Notes: generated by a model from the letters alone, not told the origin. A DNA stretch of 64,000 bases from Pyrobaculum islandicum DSM 4184 (GCF_000015205.1 NC_008701.1:1367436-1431435), one strand, 5' to 3'; positions 42,728 through 51,384 are shown, counted from the stretch's first letter. A program made the numbers and translations.

Positions 42728-43713
42728 AAACTACCTCGCTCAAAGACGCGCATAACAGCTTTAACTACTTTTTCTTCATCGTCGATACGATCCGTCTTAA
42801 TAGGCTCCCCCTCCTTTTTTATCTTGCACTCACTTGGTTTTTGTTTCGTATCCTTTACCTCGCACTCACTTTTTAGTATCACAACATTAAAGTTTTTGAA
42901 GGCAACACGGCCGTATCCGCGGCTTCCCGAGGCGCCTAGATACGTGTTTTCAATCAATTCTATGCCGGCTTGCAGTGTCTGGAGATACTTTTTGACCATG
43001 TCTCTGTCGTTGTCGAACAGCAACATCCTGATGTACCCATAGAAAACTACGCCAGGCTTAACTCTGACAACGTTCCGCGGGTCAGCCGTAGCTGTCACTC
43101 TATCAATCCTATTCTCGGATTTGTCCTCTAAGAAGTCAGAAATTCCTACGAACCTGCCCCCCAGCTTATTAATCGTTTCACACGTTGGGAAGAAGTCGTC
43201 GAAAAGAAGACGTGTAATGCCGGCGTTTTTCCACGCGTTTTCAAATTTTTTACGGATATCCTCTTTTTTTACTTCTTTTATTTTTTCATCTACCTGTTTA
43301 TAGCTGGTCGCCGCCCATCCAAAGAGCTCGTCAATTAGGCACCGGTTTTCTAGATCATCCAGAAAGTCTTCTAGCTGCATTGCGCTGAGCGACCTGACGT
43401 GTTGCCAGATTTTGTTATCTGTCGTGTAGAGAGGTAGCCCGTGGGCAAGCTCAAGTAGCGACCTCATCCTACCCTTGAGACTAGAGCCAGGTATGTACGG
43501 AACCTCTAACTCAACCTCCTCGCTCCCCTCGACGTTACATGCATCTTGGTTAAATCTGTATTTTTTCCTTGTCACCATTGGGTATATGTCGGCGCCGCCG
43601 ACTCTGTAGCTCTGGGCGTGTATTGGCGTTCTGATAAGAAGACCGCTCAACGTCTCGATCTCTGCGTAGATAAGCACTATACCCTGAAGTTTCCTTATTA
43701 TCTTACTCTGCAT
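42724..43713 (-). CDS. csm3: Csm3-like RAMP ribonuclease (Cas7 group)
   Basis: A 329-residue protein with VPYIPGSSLKGRMRSLLELA near residue 75 and GASGSRGYGRVAF near residue 275, the Cas7-type RNA-binding motif and glycine loop. GGAD near D42 aligns with the catalytic Asp region that cuts target RNA every 6 nt in Csm3. An extra lysine/glutamate-rich stretch (120-165) and a charged tail make it longer than most Csm3 (about 220-250 residues). Confidence 0.8.
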   Translation of the reverse strand: MQSKIIRKLQGIVLIYAEIETLSGLLIRTPIHAQSYRVGGADIYPMVTRKKYRFNQDACNVEGSEEVELEVPYIPGSSLKGRMRSLLELAHGLPLYTTDNKIWQHVRSLSAMQLEDFLDDLENRCLIDELFGWAATSYKQVDEKIKEVKKEDIRKKFENAWKNAGITRLLFDDFFPTCETINKLGGRFVGISDFLEDKSENRIDRVTATADPRNVVRVKPGVVFYGYIRMLLFDNDRDMVKKYLQTLQAGIELIENTYLGASGSRGYGRVAFKNFNVVILKSECEVKDTKQKPSECKIKKEGEPIKTDRIDDEEKVVKAVMRVFERGSL

Positions 43714-44185
43714 ATTGATACACTACTACGGCCACCGCGTCAATTATAGTACGAGCGTTATCCAGAGCGCGCTTCGTAGCTACTTTATCCCACGCGCCCT
43801 GCTTTGCAGATTCTGCATTTTGTGACGTACGCTTTATTATGCTAATGAGTTCGTCCACAAGTGAAAGGAGATAGTTACCAAGTGCATGAGAAATTTGCTT
43901 TCTTCCCATTTGATACTTAATAAGTATCTTCACCTTTACCAAGTCCATGATATATCTATTTGAAGATACACTGAGTTTCTCTATATTCTCCATAGCTGAA
44001 TCTATGATAGATGCAAGACGTTCATGTAATCTCCTATATGCAGTTTTCGTAGTATTACCTATAAAATTTTTTGATTGATCTTTATCTATATTTAAAATTT
44101 GTATAATGATATCCTGAACTTTATCGTCATTTGTGAGGTCGGGCACTTGTAATTGAAAAGTTCCCGAAATACTTCTTCCCACCAT
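43703..44185 (-). CDS. csm2: Csm2-like small subunit
   Basis: A helical protein of about 160 residues. I place the start at the ATG at 44185 (MVGRSISGTFQLQVPDL), since the 55 residues before it are foreign and a minus-strand AATTTAAAATTT lies 20-29 nt upstream. Helices YIMDLVKVKILIKYQMGRKQ and LGNYLLSLVDELISIIKRT fit the Csm2/Cas11 small subunit that lines the target RNA. It is the first gene of the operon and overlaps csm3 by 11 nt. Confidence 0.7.
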   Translation of the reverse strand: MVGRSISGTFQLQVPDLTNDDKVQDIIIQILNIDKDQSKNFIGNTTKTAYRRLHERLASIIDSAMENIEKLSVSSNRYIMDLVKVKILIKYQMGRKQISHALGNYLLSLVDELISIIKRTSQNAESAKQGAWDKVATKRALDNARTIIDAVAVVVYQYAE

Positions 44186-44216
44186 TATGTTTATAACAGT
44201 GGAAAATTTAAAATTT
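44186..44216. promoter_or_regulatory. 31-bp overlapping divergent promoter of the csm operon
   Basis: Between the csm2 ATG (44185, minus) and the GTG at 44217 (plus) are 31 bp. TTTATAA (44190-44196) is 24 nt before the GTG. AATTTAAAATTT, centred near 44209, is 24 nt before csm2. The two promoters interlock as in the RHH pair at 8645-8674, so csm transcription and the divergent pair likely compete. Confidence 0.55.
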
Positions 44217-44528
44217 GTGCTACTTAAAACGCCGGAAGCTGAAGGAAGATCTGCAACCACAGCGCAATTTCTTTGGCATAAGGCGCCCGCCGCTTCTCTA
44301 GATCGGTGGTTAAAAGTCGCCATTGATAGCACATCCATGGACGAGTCCACCCCAGGTACGCTTGGATCAATTACTTACTGGAGTGGAAGTGGCTTGAGGA
44401 ATGTCAAGGCAGACGGCATGAGGGTAGTGCCATATCCAATAGATGCCGTAATAACTGGCTTAGGTGATATACCTGTTTACAATGGAGGAATGAGGGTTCT
44501 GAAGCCGATACACTGGGCTGAGTCGTGA
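44217..44528 (+). CDS. Uncharacterised protein divergent from csm2
   Basis: About 103 residues. The GTG at 44217 is preferred to the ATG at 44187 because of the TATA box at 44190-44196. The sequence looks like a single alpha/beta domain (AQFLWHKAPAASLDRWLKVA, then DSTSMDESTPGTLGSITYWS and DAVITGLGDIPVYNGGMRVL). No family recognised. It overlaps the next gene by 4 nt, so the pair forms a small operon facing away from csm2. Confidence 0.6.
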   Translation: MLLKTPEAEGRSATTAQFLWHKAPAASLDRWLKVAIDSTSMDESTPGTLGSITYWSGSGLRNVKADGMRVVPYPIDAVITGLGDIPVYNGGMRVLKPIHWAES

Positions 44529-44965
44529 CGATCAGGGCAGCGGTCAGGGTGATATCGGTAGGTGGCGGCTCAGCTACCGGCCCGTGCCAGGTGGTGGCGT
44601 TGCCGCCGGGAGAGATATGGCTCAGATGCGACTCTGTGGACGAGCTACTGCTCCACCTCGACGCCCTCCTGGAGGCAGGTCACGTCCCCATGGTCATAGC
44701 CTTCCTAGACGGTAGAAGGCTTCCAGTAACTGCAGTGTCGTCAGACATACTGGAGACACACGGAACATACGACGAAGAGCTCCAGCAAATCATCAAGGTA
44801 AAATTCTACACCCCGCCCTCGAGCTGGATCCCACACTTCCAACGCTCTAAGATGCGGCTAAATCCTCAAAAAAAGACGGCCGTGATACATCTAACTACGC
44901 CGATAAGACTTACACAGCTCTACGACTTAGGCTTGAGACTGCTCCAGCCCAAGAAAGCGCCATAG
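44525..44965 (+). CDS. Uncharacterised protein, second gene of the pair beside csm2
   Basis: A 146-residue alpha/beta protein starting at 44525 within the upstream stop. Landmarks are VRVISVGGGSATGPCQVVA, WLRCDSVDELLLHLDALLEA and AVIHLTTPIRLTQLYDLGLR. I do not recognise it and see no catalytic motif. Because it shares a promoter region with the csm operon it may regulate or assist the type III system. That is inferred only from position. Confidence 0.6.
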   Translation: MTIRAAVRVISVGGGSATGPCQVVALPPGEIWLRCDSVDELLLHLDALLEAGHVPMVIAFLDGRRLPVTAVSSDILETHGTYDEELQQIIKVKFYTPPSSWIPHFQRSKMRLNPQKKTAVIHLTTPIRLTQLYDLGLRLLQPKKAP

Positions 44966-45262
44966 CCACGCCACGTGAGCGCGGGGGACAAAAACGGAAA
45001 TCACGGGGCACACGAGGGCGCACCTTTAAGCCCCGTCGGCGGCGGAACTGGAGGATAGCCGACCCGTATCACTGCGCCGGAACACGCCAGCACATAACCC
45101 AACACCAGATGCAAGCAGACCGGCCAGCCCATGAGATGTACATAGTCCAACGGCCCAAGGCCCCGCGATGCGTCAAGCAGTCACAAACCCCCAGCGCCGT
45201 AACCGCAGGTAGCCCCCATCACTAGCCCCAAGTTGCGCACGCAAGTAAAGGAAGCCGACTAA
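44966..45262. other. Gap without recognised gene
   Basis: About 300 bp, A/C-rich on the plus strand. No coding frame or RNA motif that I can support. Confidence 0.4.
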
Positions 45263-46265
45263 ATGGCGGGGAAAAAGAGGAGTCCCGCCGACGTAGTGGT
45301 GGACACCCTCGTGACGCGCAGCGGCGTGGAGACTGGAGGCTTCAGACTCCACCTCGTCTACGATGAGGCCGGCCGTCAGTGGTACCTCCACATTCACTTC
45401 GAGCGGTACTGGGGCGAGGCGCACGAGCTCTTGTCTATGCTATCGCTCGCCTTCCCCCGCGTCCACACCTCCTTCGGGGAGGGGACCAAGAGGCTGCACG
45501 AGTTCAAGACGGGGCTTGCGCACCTGCTCCTCACGAGGGCAGTGGTGGAGGGCGAGGAGCCTGAGGAGTGCGGCAGGGCGGATCCTCTGGCGCTGCTCCC
45601 AGTACACGCCGGGGCGACCAGGTTCGCCTACTCGTGGGCTAGCCGCGTCTACCCACAGATACCTGCGAGACAAGGGGGCTGGCGTGCTGGCGTTTACCAC
45701 CGCCCTCATTGCGGAGTACGTCGAGCGGCTGGACGTACTCATGCCGGAGCTGAGAGAGACCGTGAAGCACCTCGACGCGGAGCTCAGCTCGGCCATCTGG
45801 CTTCAAGAGGGGGGCGCCGGAAACACGTGTAGGTGGTTCTTCGGGGCGTACGACGAGGCGTGCAGGAGCCTAAGCCGCTCCCCCGACGTCGACAGCTGTG
45901 AAGACCTCAAGAAGAAGGGGGTTAAGCTCGACGGCTGCCTGGTGCTGGTGGCCACCGAGACGTTCTCCCCGTATCTGTTCGGCGCGATCCCAGCCGACGA
46001 GTACCTGGTGGCGTACACCCCCAACTTCTACAGACAGGTGAAGTTCGCCCTAGACATATACAGGGCCTTCGGCGACGGCAAGGCGGTGAGGCGCGCCTTA
46101 GTCAGCAGAGACAACCCATACATAAGCTACCTATCGCTCAGGAAGGCCCTAGAAGAGAGGGGAGGCCAAGACCACTGCTACTACATACCAAAGCTCTCCG
46201 GGACAGGCGCCATATACCTAGCACTGAAAAAGCTAGAACGCGAAGGCCTACTCAAAAAACCCTAA
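45263..46265 (+). pseudogene. Uncharacterised protein beside array 2, one frameshift
   Basis: Starts at ATG 45263 (MAGKKRSPADVVVDTLVTRS) and runs in frame to FAYSWASRVY. It continues in another frame as HRYLRDKGAGVLAFTTALIA, with DGCLVLVATETFSPYLFGA, ending GTGAIYLALKKLEREGLLKK. Removing one C from the CCC at about 45655-45657 restores Y-H-R-Y and gives some 333 residues. The last segment resembles a winged-helix wing. Function unknown; its position between csm and array 2 suggests a CRISPR accessory or regulator. Confidence 0.5.
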
Positions 46266-46294
46266 AACCCCCAAGCCGAGTTGGATATGATCAT

Positions 46295-46592
46295 GTTTCT
46301 ACTATGCTTGATTTCTGAGTGGCAAACCCCCTCCGCTTGCTTGGGCCATATGACAGATCCGGTTTCTACTATCTTTTGATTTCTGGCCGCGATGGCCGGC
46401 TTCGCCCTCCTCCAGGCCTGGAAGGCGAGGTTTCTACTATCTTTTGATTTCTGGAGGGCGTAATCGTCTCTCTCGAACAGATGGCCTTTATGACGTCGTT
46501 TCTACTATCTTTTGATTTCTGACGCGGTCTTCAACGCGGTTCAGTCCGGCCAACTCCCAGCCTTGCTGTTTCTACTATCTTTTGATTTCTGG
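46295..46592 (-). CRISPR. CRISPR array 2: five repeats
   Basis: Repeats, read on the minus strand as in array 1, lie at 46568-46592, 46498-46522, 46430-46454, 46362-46386 and 46295-46319. The 46498 copy has one end change, and the distal 46295 copy has several, as is usual for a terminal repeat. Spacers are 45, 43, 43 and 42 nt. The leader is on the high-coordinate side, so transcription is leftward, toward the cas genes and toward array 1. Confidence 0.95.
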
Positions 46593-46880
46593 GGCTCGTA
46601 TTTTCGGATCTTTTGGGTTTTTAAGTTTTTTCATGGTTTTTTGTTAGTCCGGCGGTCGCTTTCAAACGCCCCTTTACATTCATACATTCCTCTGTCTGGG
46701 TTCCGGCGTGCGCCGTTCTTCGCCTTACGATCGCAACCCCGCCTCAGAGAGGGCGTGGTAAAGCGCCGTTCTTCGCCTTCGGCCTTCTAAACCATTGTCT
46801 AAAGTATATTGTGTCCTTTACCGACATATATTGGAATGTTTTAATGGGGTGGTTTCGTGGCTGGTGTGTATCTCTACTTT
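46568..46880 (-). repeat. Inverted repeat, right copy: CRISPR leader 2 and first repeat
   Basis: Mirror of 36309-36621. It contains the first repeat of array 2, the leader (46593-46857) with GCGAAGAACGGCGC twice (46710-46723 and 46763-46776, minus strand), and a broken copy of the start of the 36331 gene (reading AGVYLYF before it stops). The match extends past the leader into coding sequence, so it arose by duplication rather than convergence. Confidence 0.85.
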
Positions 46881-46931
46881 CTACTTCGTGCTTAATCTCG
46901 ATCCAGATAACTTATGCGTAAGCGTTGATGA

Positions 46932-47273
46932 GAGAAGCGATTACATATTCGTGAAGGCACCACTGCCATTACTACTACTTTTATTTTAAAAGGGGCTTGC
47001 GCTCGTGCATTATCGAGCCGGCCTCAGCGATTTAGAGAGCACCTCAGCCCAATCTATGGGTGGCGCGGCGGCTTTGCACGTGGTGAGGATACTTGCGATG
47101 TTAGGTACGATGGTAAGTACTTCCAACTCTACGTAAGCGGTAGATACGTAGGCAAGGTCGGGAAGCCCAAATCCCTAAAGAACATCCTCATACACTCCCT
47201 CGGCATTAGTAAAGAAGAGACCGAGCGCATAGTCAATGAGGCGCTTGAGAAGCTCAGTCAAATAAGGCATTGA
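46932..47273 (+). pseudogene. C-terminal fragment of a small protein
   Basis: An open frame without a start codon ends at TGA 47271. Its last part is protein-like: PIYGWRGGFARGEDTCDVRY, DGKYFQLYVSGRYVGKVGK, then SLGISKEETERIVNEALEKL. No ATG, GTG or TTG exists in frame after the upstream stop. It is either a truncated gene or one with a frameshifted 5' end. Family unknown. Confidence 0.4.
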
Positions 47274-47395
47274 TAAAGCGAAAAACCAACGCTCTGACTC
47301 TACCTCCTGGATGAGCTCAAGAGCCTCGGGGGCTTGGCGTGGGCTTCGTTGGACTTGCTAGGCTGATCGAAAGTGAGTCTCTGGGGCTTTCGTAA

Positions 47396-47700
47396 TCACA
47401 GCTTGGGTTTGGCCTCTATCGGTGGTTGAGGTATTTCGCCAGTGCTAAGCCTAGTGAGAATGCTAGTGTGGTGAAGGCTATGGTTTGCTCTGGTAACTGC
47501 GGATTGGGCGTAGCTCGTGCTTATGCTCCACCTCGTGTGCTCATCGCACCTCGGTATATACGCGATGCGCGGCTTGACGTTGCTTAATTCGCCGCTGAAT
47601 GCGTTTCCGTGGTGGGGAGCCACCTCGACGATCACTCTCTTCTCGCCACCTCCGTAGTAGTTCCTCACGCCTTGCTAAGCTCGTCACCGTCTAAATCTCC
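47396..47700 (-). pseudogene. Decayed surface-protein C-terminus
   Basis: On the minus strand one frame reads RNYYGGGEKRVIVEVAPHHG and NAFSGELSNVKPRIAYIPRC. A second frame ends NPQLPEQTIAFTTLAFSLGL, then ALAKYLNHR and a stop, a typical C-terminal membrane anchor. The two must be joined by a frameshift near 47520-47550. Start and upstream domains are missing. Confidence 0.4.
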
Positions 47701-47829
47701 TAGGTAAATCCCTCGCCTTACTCCATCAAGACACGAGCGCACCACCGTCAGTGACGACGCAGTACTCACTCCAAACATACACACCCATGAACCCCCAACC
47801 AACGGGTACTAGCGAAATCCGCGACATCG

Positions 47830-47973
47830 ATAATCGCGCTTGCTCGTTTTTATTTACGCATTTCCTTCAGCAGGTTTAAGCTTAGTGGGTTAAGGCCTGG
47901 CGAGCATTTTAGGAAAGCTCTCAATAGGCTTAGGAACGCGAGGGATTGCATGGTGAGAAAACTGCTTGAGTAA
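47830..47973 (+). pseudogene. Small coding remnant
   Basis: A frame ending at TAA 47971 reads FYLRISFSRFKLSGLRPGEH, then FRKALNRLRNARDCMVRKLL. It is charged and helical, but no start codon fits. It probably belongs to a decayed gene at the edge of the AT-richer island. Low confidence. Confidence 0.25.
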
Positions 47974-48026
47974 GTACCGAAAGGCGCAACAATAAGACAT
48001 ATATATTGGTATAAAAAGCGAGGAAA

Positions 48027-50429
48027 ATGGTCATCAACGACTTGGAGAAGTGCGTTGAGAGGGAGGACTTTGGCGAGTTTAAGCTTGAGGAGACGTGTTT
48101 GTACCAGGTCTTGAGAAATAGTAAAAAGAGCTACTACGCCGATGTGCTTAAGAGCGTTTTCGACGAGGTTGCCGATGCCCTCAACTCAATCAGTAGGTAC
48201 TTCCCCAACTACACCAGGCACGACACATCGCACTGTCTCCACGTGATTAGGAATTATGGGCTACTTCTCACGCTCGATGGGCTTAGGAGGTTGAGCGAGG
48301 AGGAGCTCCTCATCCTCGGGCTTTCGGCAATCCTACACGACATCGGGATGCTACCACAGAGCGAGGAGGAAGTAGAAACACTCACCAAAGGTGGTGCTGA
48401 GGGGAGGAGGGTTAGGGAGGAGATTAGGAAAAAACACCACATTAGATCAGCGAGGGCTATACTGGGCTTGGCGAGCGTGTACTGGCAAAGCGGCTCAAGC
48501 GCAGGAGCGAGTGAGCTGAACATCGGCAAAGTGCTTGATGATGCGTTGAATAGGTTAGACACATCCACAGCTCGCTACGTTAAGTACTTAACAGCCTTCG
48601 TCTCGGCTAAGCATAGGGAGAGCGGGGATAAGCTCTTTGAGAGCATTGACTCAGACAGAATCGAGCTGAGCGAAGATCCGGATTTACAAAAGAAGCTAAT
48701 GGAAGCCCTTCCTAGGATGAGCGGTGGTGAGATTTCATGGGCCACAGGCAAAGCCAGGCCCTGGCTCCTAGCCCTATTACTGGCTTTGGCCGATGAGTTC
48801 GACATTCGCAACACAAGGAGCTTTATAGCAATCGAGGACATGGGGCTTGAGTCCCTCGTACAAGCCTACATTGGATACTTACTAAGCAATGAGAGCGATA
48901 AGCAATCACCAATCCATCACATACTCAATCAATCACTCAACAAACCACGCCGTGAGGAAACCACCATTAGAATCGCCGGTTCATTAAGCGCGGAGAGCAG
49001 CGGAGTCGAAATCGAGGATGTTCTACGCTTAATGCAGAGAGTCGCCGAGAAAATCGACAACACACTAAACGTGGTGATGCACGGCCTGCATTATAAAGGC
49101 TCAAGCATTAAGGAGGTGCTCAGGAGCTTACCAGCTAGGCTTGTAATAAACATAGACGTTACGGTTGGAGATAAAATCTATAGATTATCATCAGACATGA
49201 GGATTGAGGCTGATCCGCACCTCTTTAAAGAGCTCCTCTCCAAGTACCTCTATGGTAGTGATGTTATGTATGTGCTTAGGGAGCTTGTGAGCAATGGTAT
49301 CGATGCTTGTAAGGGGAGGTTTTGGGAGTTTTGGTGGAGGAGTGGTAGGCTGCCTGAGCCTCGTGAGTACGAGCCCAAGCTCTGGATTAGGCTTTACGAG
49401 GAGGGTGATCACTACGTGCTTGAGGTTGGCGACAATGGCTCTGGCATGGATGAGTTCGAGATAAGGAACTACCTGCTCAAGGCTGGCGCGAGCATGTACA
49501 GGGATAGGCTTGGCGAGATAAAGCCAATCTCGATGCACGGCATAGGCTTCCTATCAGTCTGGATGGTGGCCGACAAGGTCGTTGTCGAGACAACACCGGT
49601 GAATGGAGAGCTTAGCTACGTCGTAGAGCTCATAAGCCCATCAGCACCAGCACTAATAACGCACAAACCAAGGCAAGGCAGCGAGCCAGGCACAAAAGTC
49701 AAAGCCTACATAAGCAGGGACAAGAGAGAAATCGTAAACGAGATAGACCGAATACTCAGGTGGGTGGCTGAGAGTGGTCTATGGCCTATCGGCATAGCCC
49801 ACACATACATACCAAAACCACCAAACCACGAATACGACAGCAACCACTACGTGAGGATTTACGTAAAGCCACTAGGCCAAAGCGAGGAAAAGGAGATTAG
49901 CAAGGAAAAACTTACGCCAGAGATAATTGGGCGCTTTGATGAAGTCAATGAGGGAATAAAGCTACCAGCATACTTAGTTAAGGCGGCGAGAGAAGAAATG
50001 CCTATTGAATTATTATTGATGAAATTGATGAAGATGAAATTATATCATATAGCGCCATCATTTCGCGGATTAATCATGTTTGAGACACCTATTAAAGGCC
50101 TGCGTTTTGAGCCGGAGGTTTTTATCGATTTTATCGAGCTACCCCAAAAGTGGTCTTTAGATCTAAAGAAGACCAAAATAACGTGGCGAGAAGACAAGCC
50201 CAAGCTCTATCAAACCATAGCTAGAGCTATCGATGCATTCCTCACCGGATGTGAGGGGCGTAAAGAAATATGCGGTGAGAATTATCACGTAATTCTTGAT
50301 AGCGAGCTCCTACATGAGTGGTACGTAGTCGGTAGAAAGAGCTATGAGGAGTTCTTCAGCAACATCATTAAAAGTGATTTAACAAAGTGTAATAAAATAA
50401 AAATCTTATATAAAAATCTTTATGTTTAA
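48027..50429 (+). CDS. HD hydrolase fused to a GHKL (Hsp90-like) ATPase
   Basis: An 800-residue protein. The N-terminal HD domain has RHDTSHCLHVIRN, then LSAILHDIGMLPQ (H-D near residue 104) and later LALADEFDIRNTR, which completes the H-HD-D set. The second half is a GHKL ATPase: N-box RELVSNGIDACKGR near 418, G1 VGDNGSGMDEFEIR near 468 and G2 HGIGFLSVWM near 505. Such HD/Hsp90-like fusions are known from prokaryotic conflict systems. Codon use is AT-richer than in flanking genes. It overlaps the next gene by 8 nt. Its ligand is unknown. Confidence 0.85.
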   Translation: MVINDLEKCVEREDFGEFKLEETCLYQVLRNSKKSYYADVLKSVFDEVADALNSISRYFPNYTRHDTSHCLHVIRNYGLLLTLDGLRRLSEEELLILGLSAILHDIGMLPQSEEEVETLTKGGAEGRRVREEIRKKHHIRSARAILGLASVYWQSGSSAGASELNIGKVLDDALNRLDTSTARYVKYLTAFVSAKHRESGDKLFESIDSDRIELSEDPDLQKKLMEALPRMSGGEISWATGKARPWLLALLLALADEFDIRNTRSFIAIEDMGLESLVQAYIGYLLSNESDKQSPIHHILNQSLNKPRREETTIRIAGSLSAESSGVEIEDVLRLMQRVAEKIDNTLNVVMHGLHYKGSSIKEVLRSLPARLVINIDVTVGDKIYRLSSDMRIEADPHLFKELLSKYLYGSDVMYVLRELVSNGIDACKGRFWEFWWRSGRLPEPREYEPKLWIRLYEEGDHYVLEVGDNGSGMDEFEIRNYLLKAGASMYRDRLGEIKPISMHGIGFLSVWMVADKVVVETTPVNGELSYVVELISPSAPALITHKPRQGSEPGTKVKAYISRDKREIVNEIDRILRWVAESGLWPIGIAHTYIPKPPNHEYDSNHYVRIYVKPLGQSEEKEISKEKLTPEIIGRFDEVNEGIKLPAYLVKAAREEMPIELLLMKLMKMKLYHIAPSFRGLIMFETPIKGLRFEPEVFIDFIELPQKWSLDLKKTKITWREDKPKLYQTIARAIDAFLTGCEGRKEICGENYHVILDSELLHEWYVVGRKSYEEFFSNIIKSDLTKCNKIKILYKNLYV

Positions 50430-51150
50430 GAGACTAATAGAAGCACAGATAAAAGTGAGCAGTATTGTTAAAATCGCTACTCAAGCGTCGAGAATCATCA
50501 GGATTGTTGGTGAGAATTGCAACATTCCCTTTATTGACTGGGTCTTTATTAAAGCCAAAGATGCTCAGGGAAGCATTAGAATTCTCACATCTGACGGAAT
50601 GGGCTTTAAGTTCGTTGATTACATCGTGGCTCCGCGTAGATCGCATGATGGGGTTATCGATTTCGACGTTTGCAAGTTAGGCATCGGATTCGTAGCTAAG
50701 GCCAAAAAGAACACCAAAATTGGTTTTCTCGAGACAACTATTAGGCCATCGCGCAGAATATTGTTAACACGGAGTATATTTGCAACTAAGCCTAATTTGT
50801 TAGAGGAGTTTGGGCACGAAATTCGTAAGTTAGTTACGAACTATGATCTAAGTATTCCCGTGCTCATATGGCGTGAGGGTGATAAGAAAATTTTAAATGA
50901 GCCAGATGCTTGGAGGCAACACGTTGATCCTAGTGTTGCTAGTGAGGTTGAAGAAGTTATTAAGGAGGTTAGGGCTTATGTTGAGAGGAGGCTCAACGAT
51001 GATATGGTTAGGAGTGAATTTGAACGGTTTAGGAATGAGCTTAAAAGCCTTGGTGTTTTTGAGTGGGTTGAGCCCGCCCTAGCAGTTGATATTGACGGTG
51101 TGGTTGTTTTCGTTACTTTAGATTCAAGTAAGCAATTGGTTTTAATATAG
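50422..51150 (+). CDS. Uncharacterised partner of the HD-GHKL protein
   Basis: A 242-residue protein whose ATG lies inside the 3' end of the HD-GHKL gene. It looks alpha/beta in the first two thirds (NIPFIDWVFIKAKDAQGSIR, LGIGFVAKAKKNTKIGFLE) and helical near residue 170 (SEVEEVIKEVRAYVERRLN). No recognised motif. The tight overlap and shared AT-rich composition mark it as a dedicated partner, perhaps effector or adaptor. Confidence 0.75.
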   Translation: MFKRLIEAQIKVSSIVKIATQASRIIRIVGENCNIPFIDWVFIKAKDAQGSIRILTSDGMGFKFVDYIVAPRRSHDGVIDFDVCKLGIGFVAKAKKNTKIGFLETTIRPSRRILLTRSIFATKPNLLEEFGHEIRKLVTNYDLSIPVLIWREGDKKILNEPDAWRQHVDPSVASEVEEVIKEVRAYVERRLNDDMVRSEFERFRNELKSLGVFEWVEPALAVDIDGVVVFVTLDSSKQLVLI

Positions 51151-51384
51151 AAAGAAGTTTTCAGTTTTAGCTTAGTTCGTCGTCTTTGATAGTATTGCGC
51201 ATTTCTGTGTCTGTAACAAACATCGCACAGCACTGACTCCCTACTCTATCGCAGACTATCGATAATGCTGAGGTTTACGTCAAGAGCCTAAAGCCTGACT
51301 TTCTACTCTATTGTGGATTATCGCGAGTGTTTATTGGGGTTTTGTAAATAAGCTTTGCCTGGGGTTTCTGTGCTTCGGTGGGGG
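51151..51384. other. Short gap
   Basis: About 230 bp with no supported gene. ACTCTATCGCAGACTATCG (51243-51261) recurs as ACTCTATTGTGGATTATCG near 51305-51323, an imperfect direct repeat about 62 nt apart. Confidence 0.35.

Noticed and set aside
44187-44216. The ATG at 44187 as start of the gene divergent from csm2
   Set aside because: It would begin 1 bp from the csm2 start and leave no room for a promoter; the GTG at 44217 has a TATA box 24 nt upstream.
46795-46989. A 64-codon gene inside and after CRISPR leader 2
   Set aside because: It mostly translates the leader and the duplicated stub of the 36331 gene in another frame.
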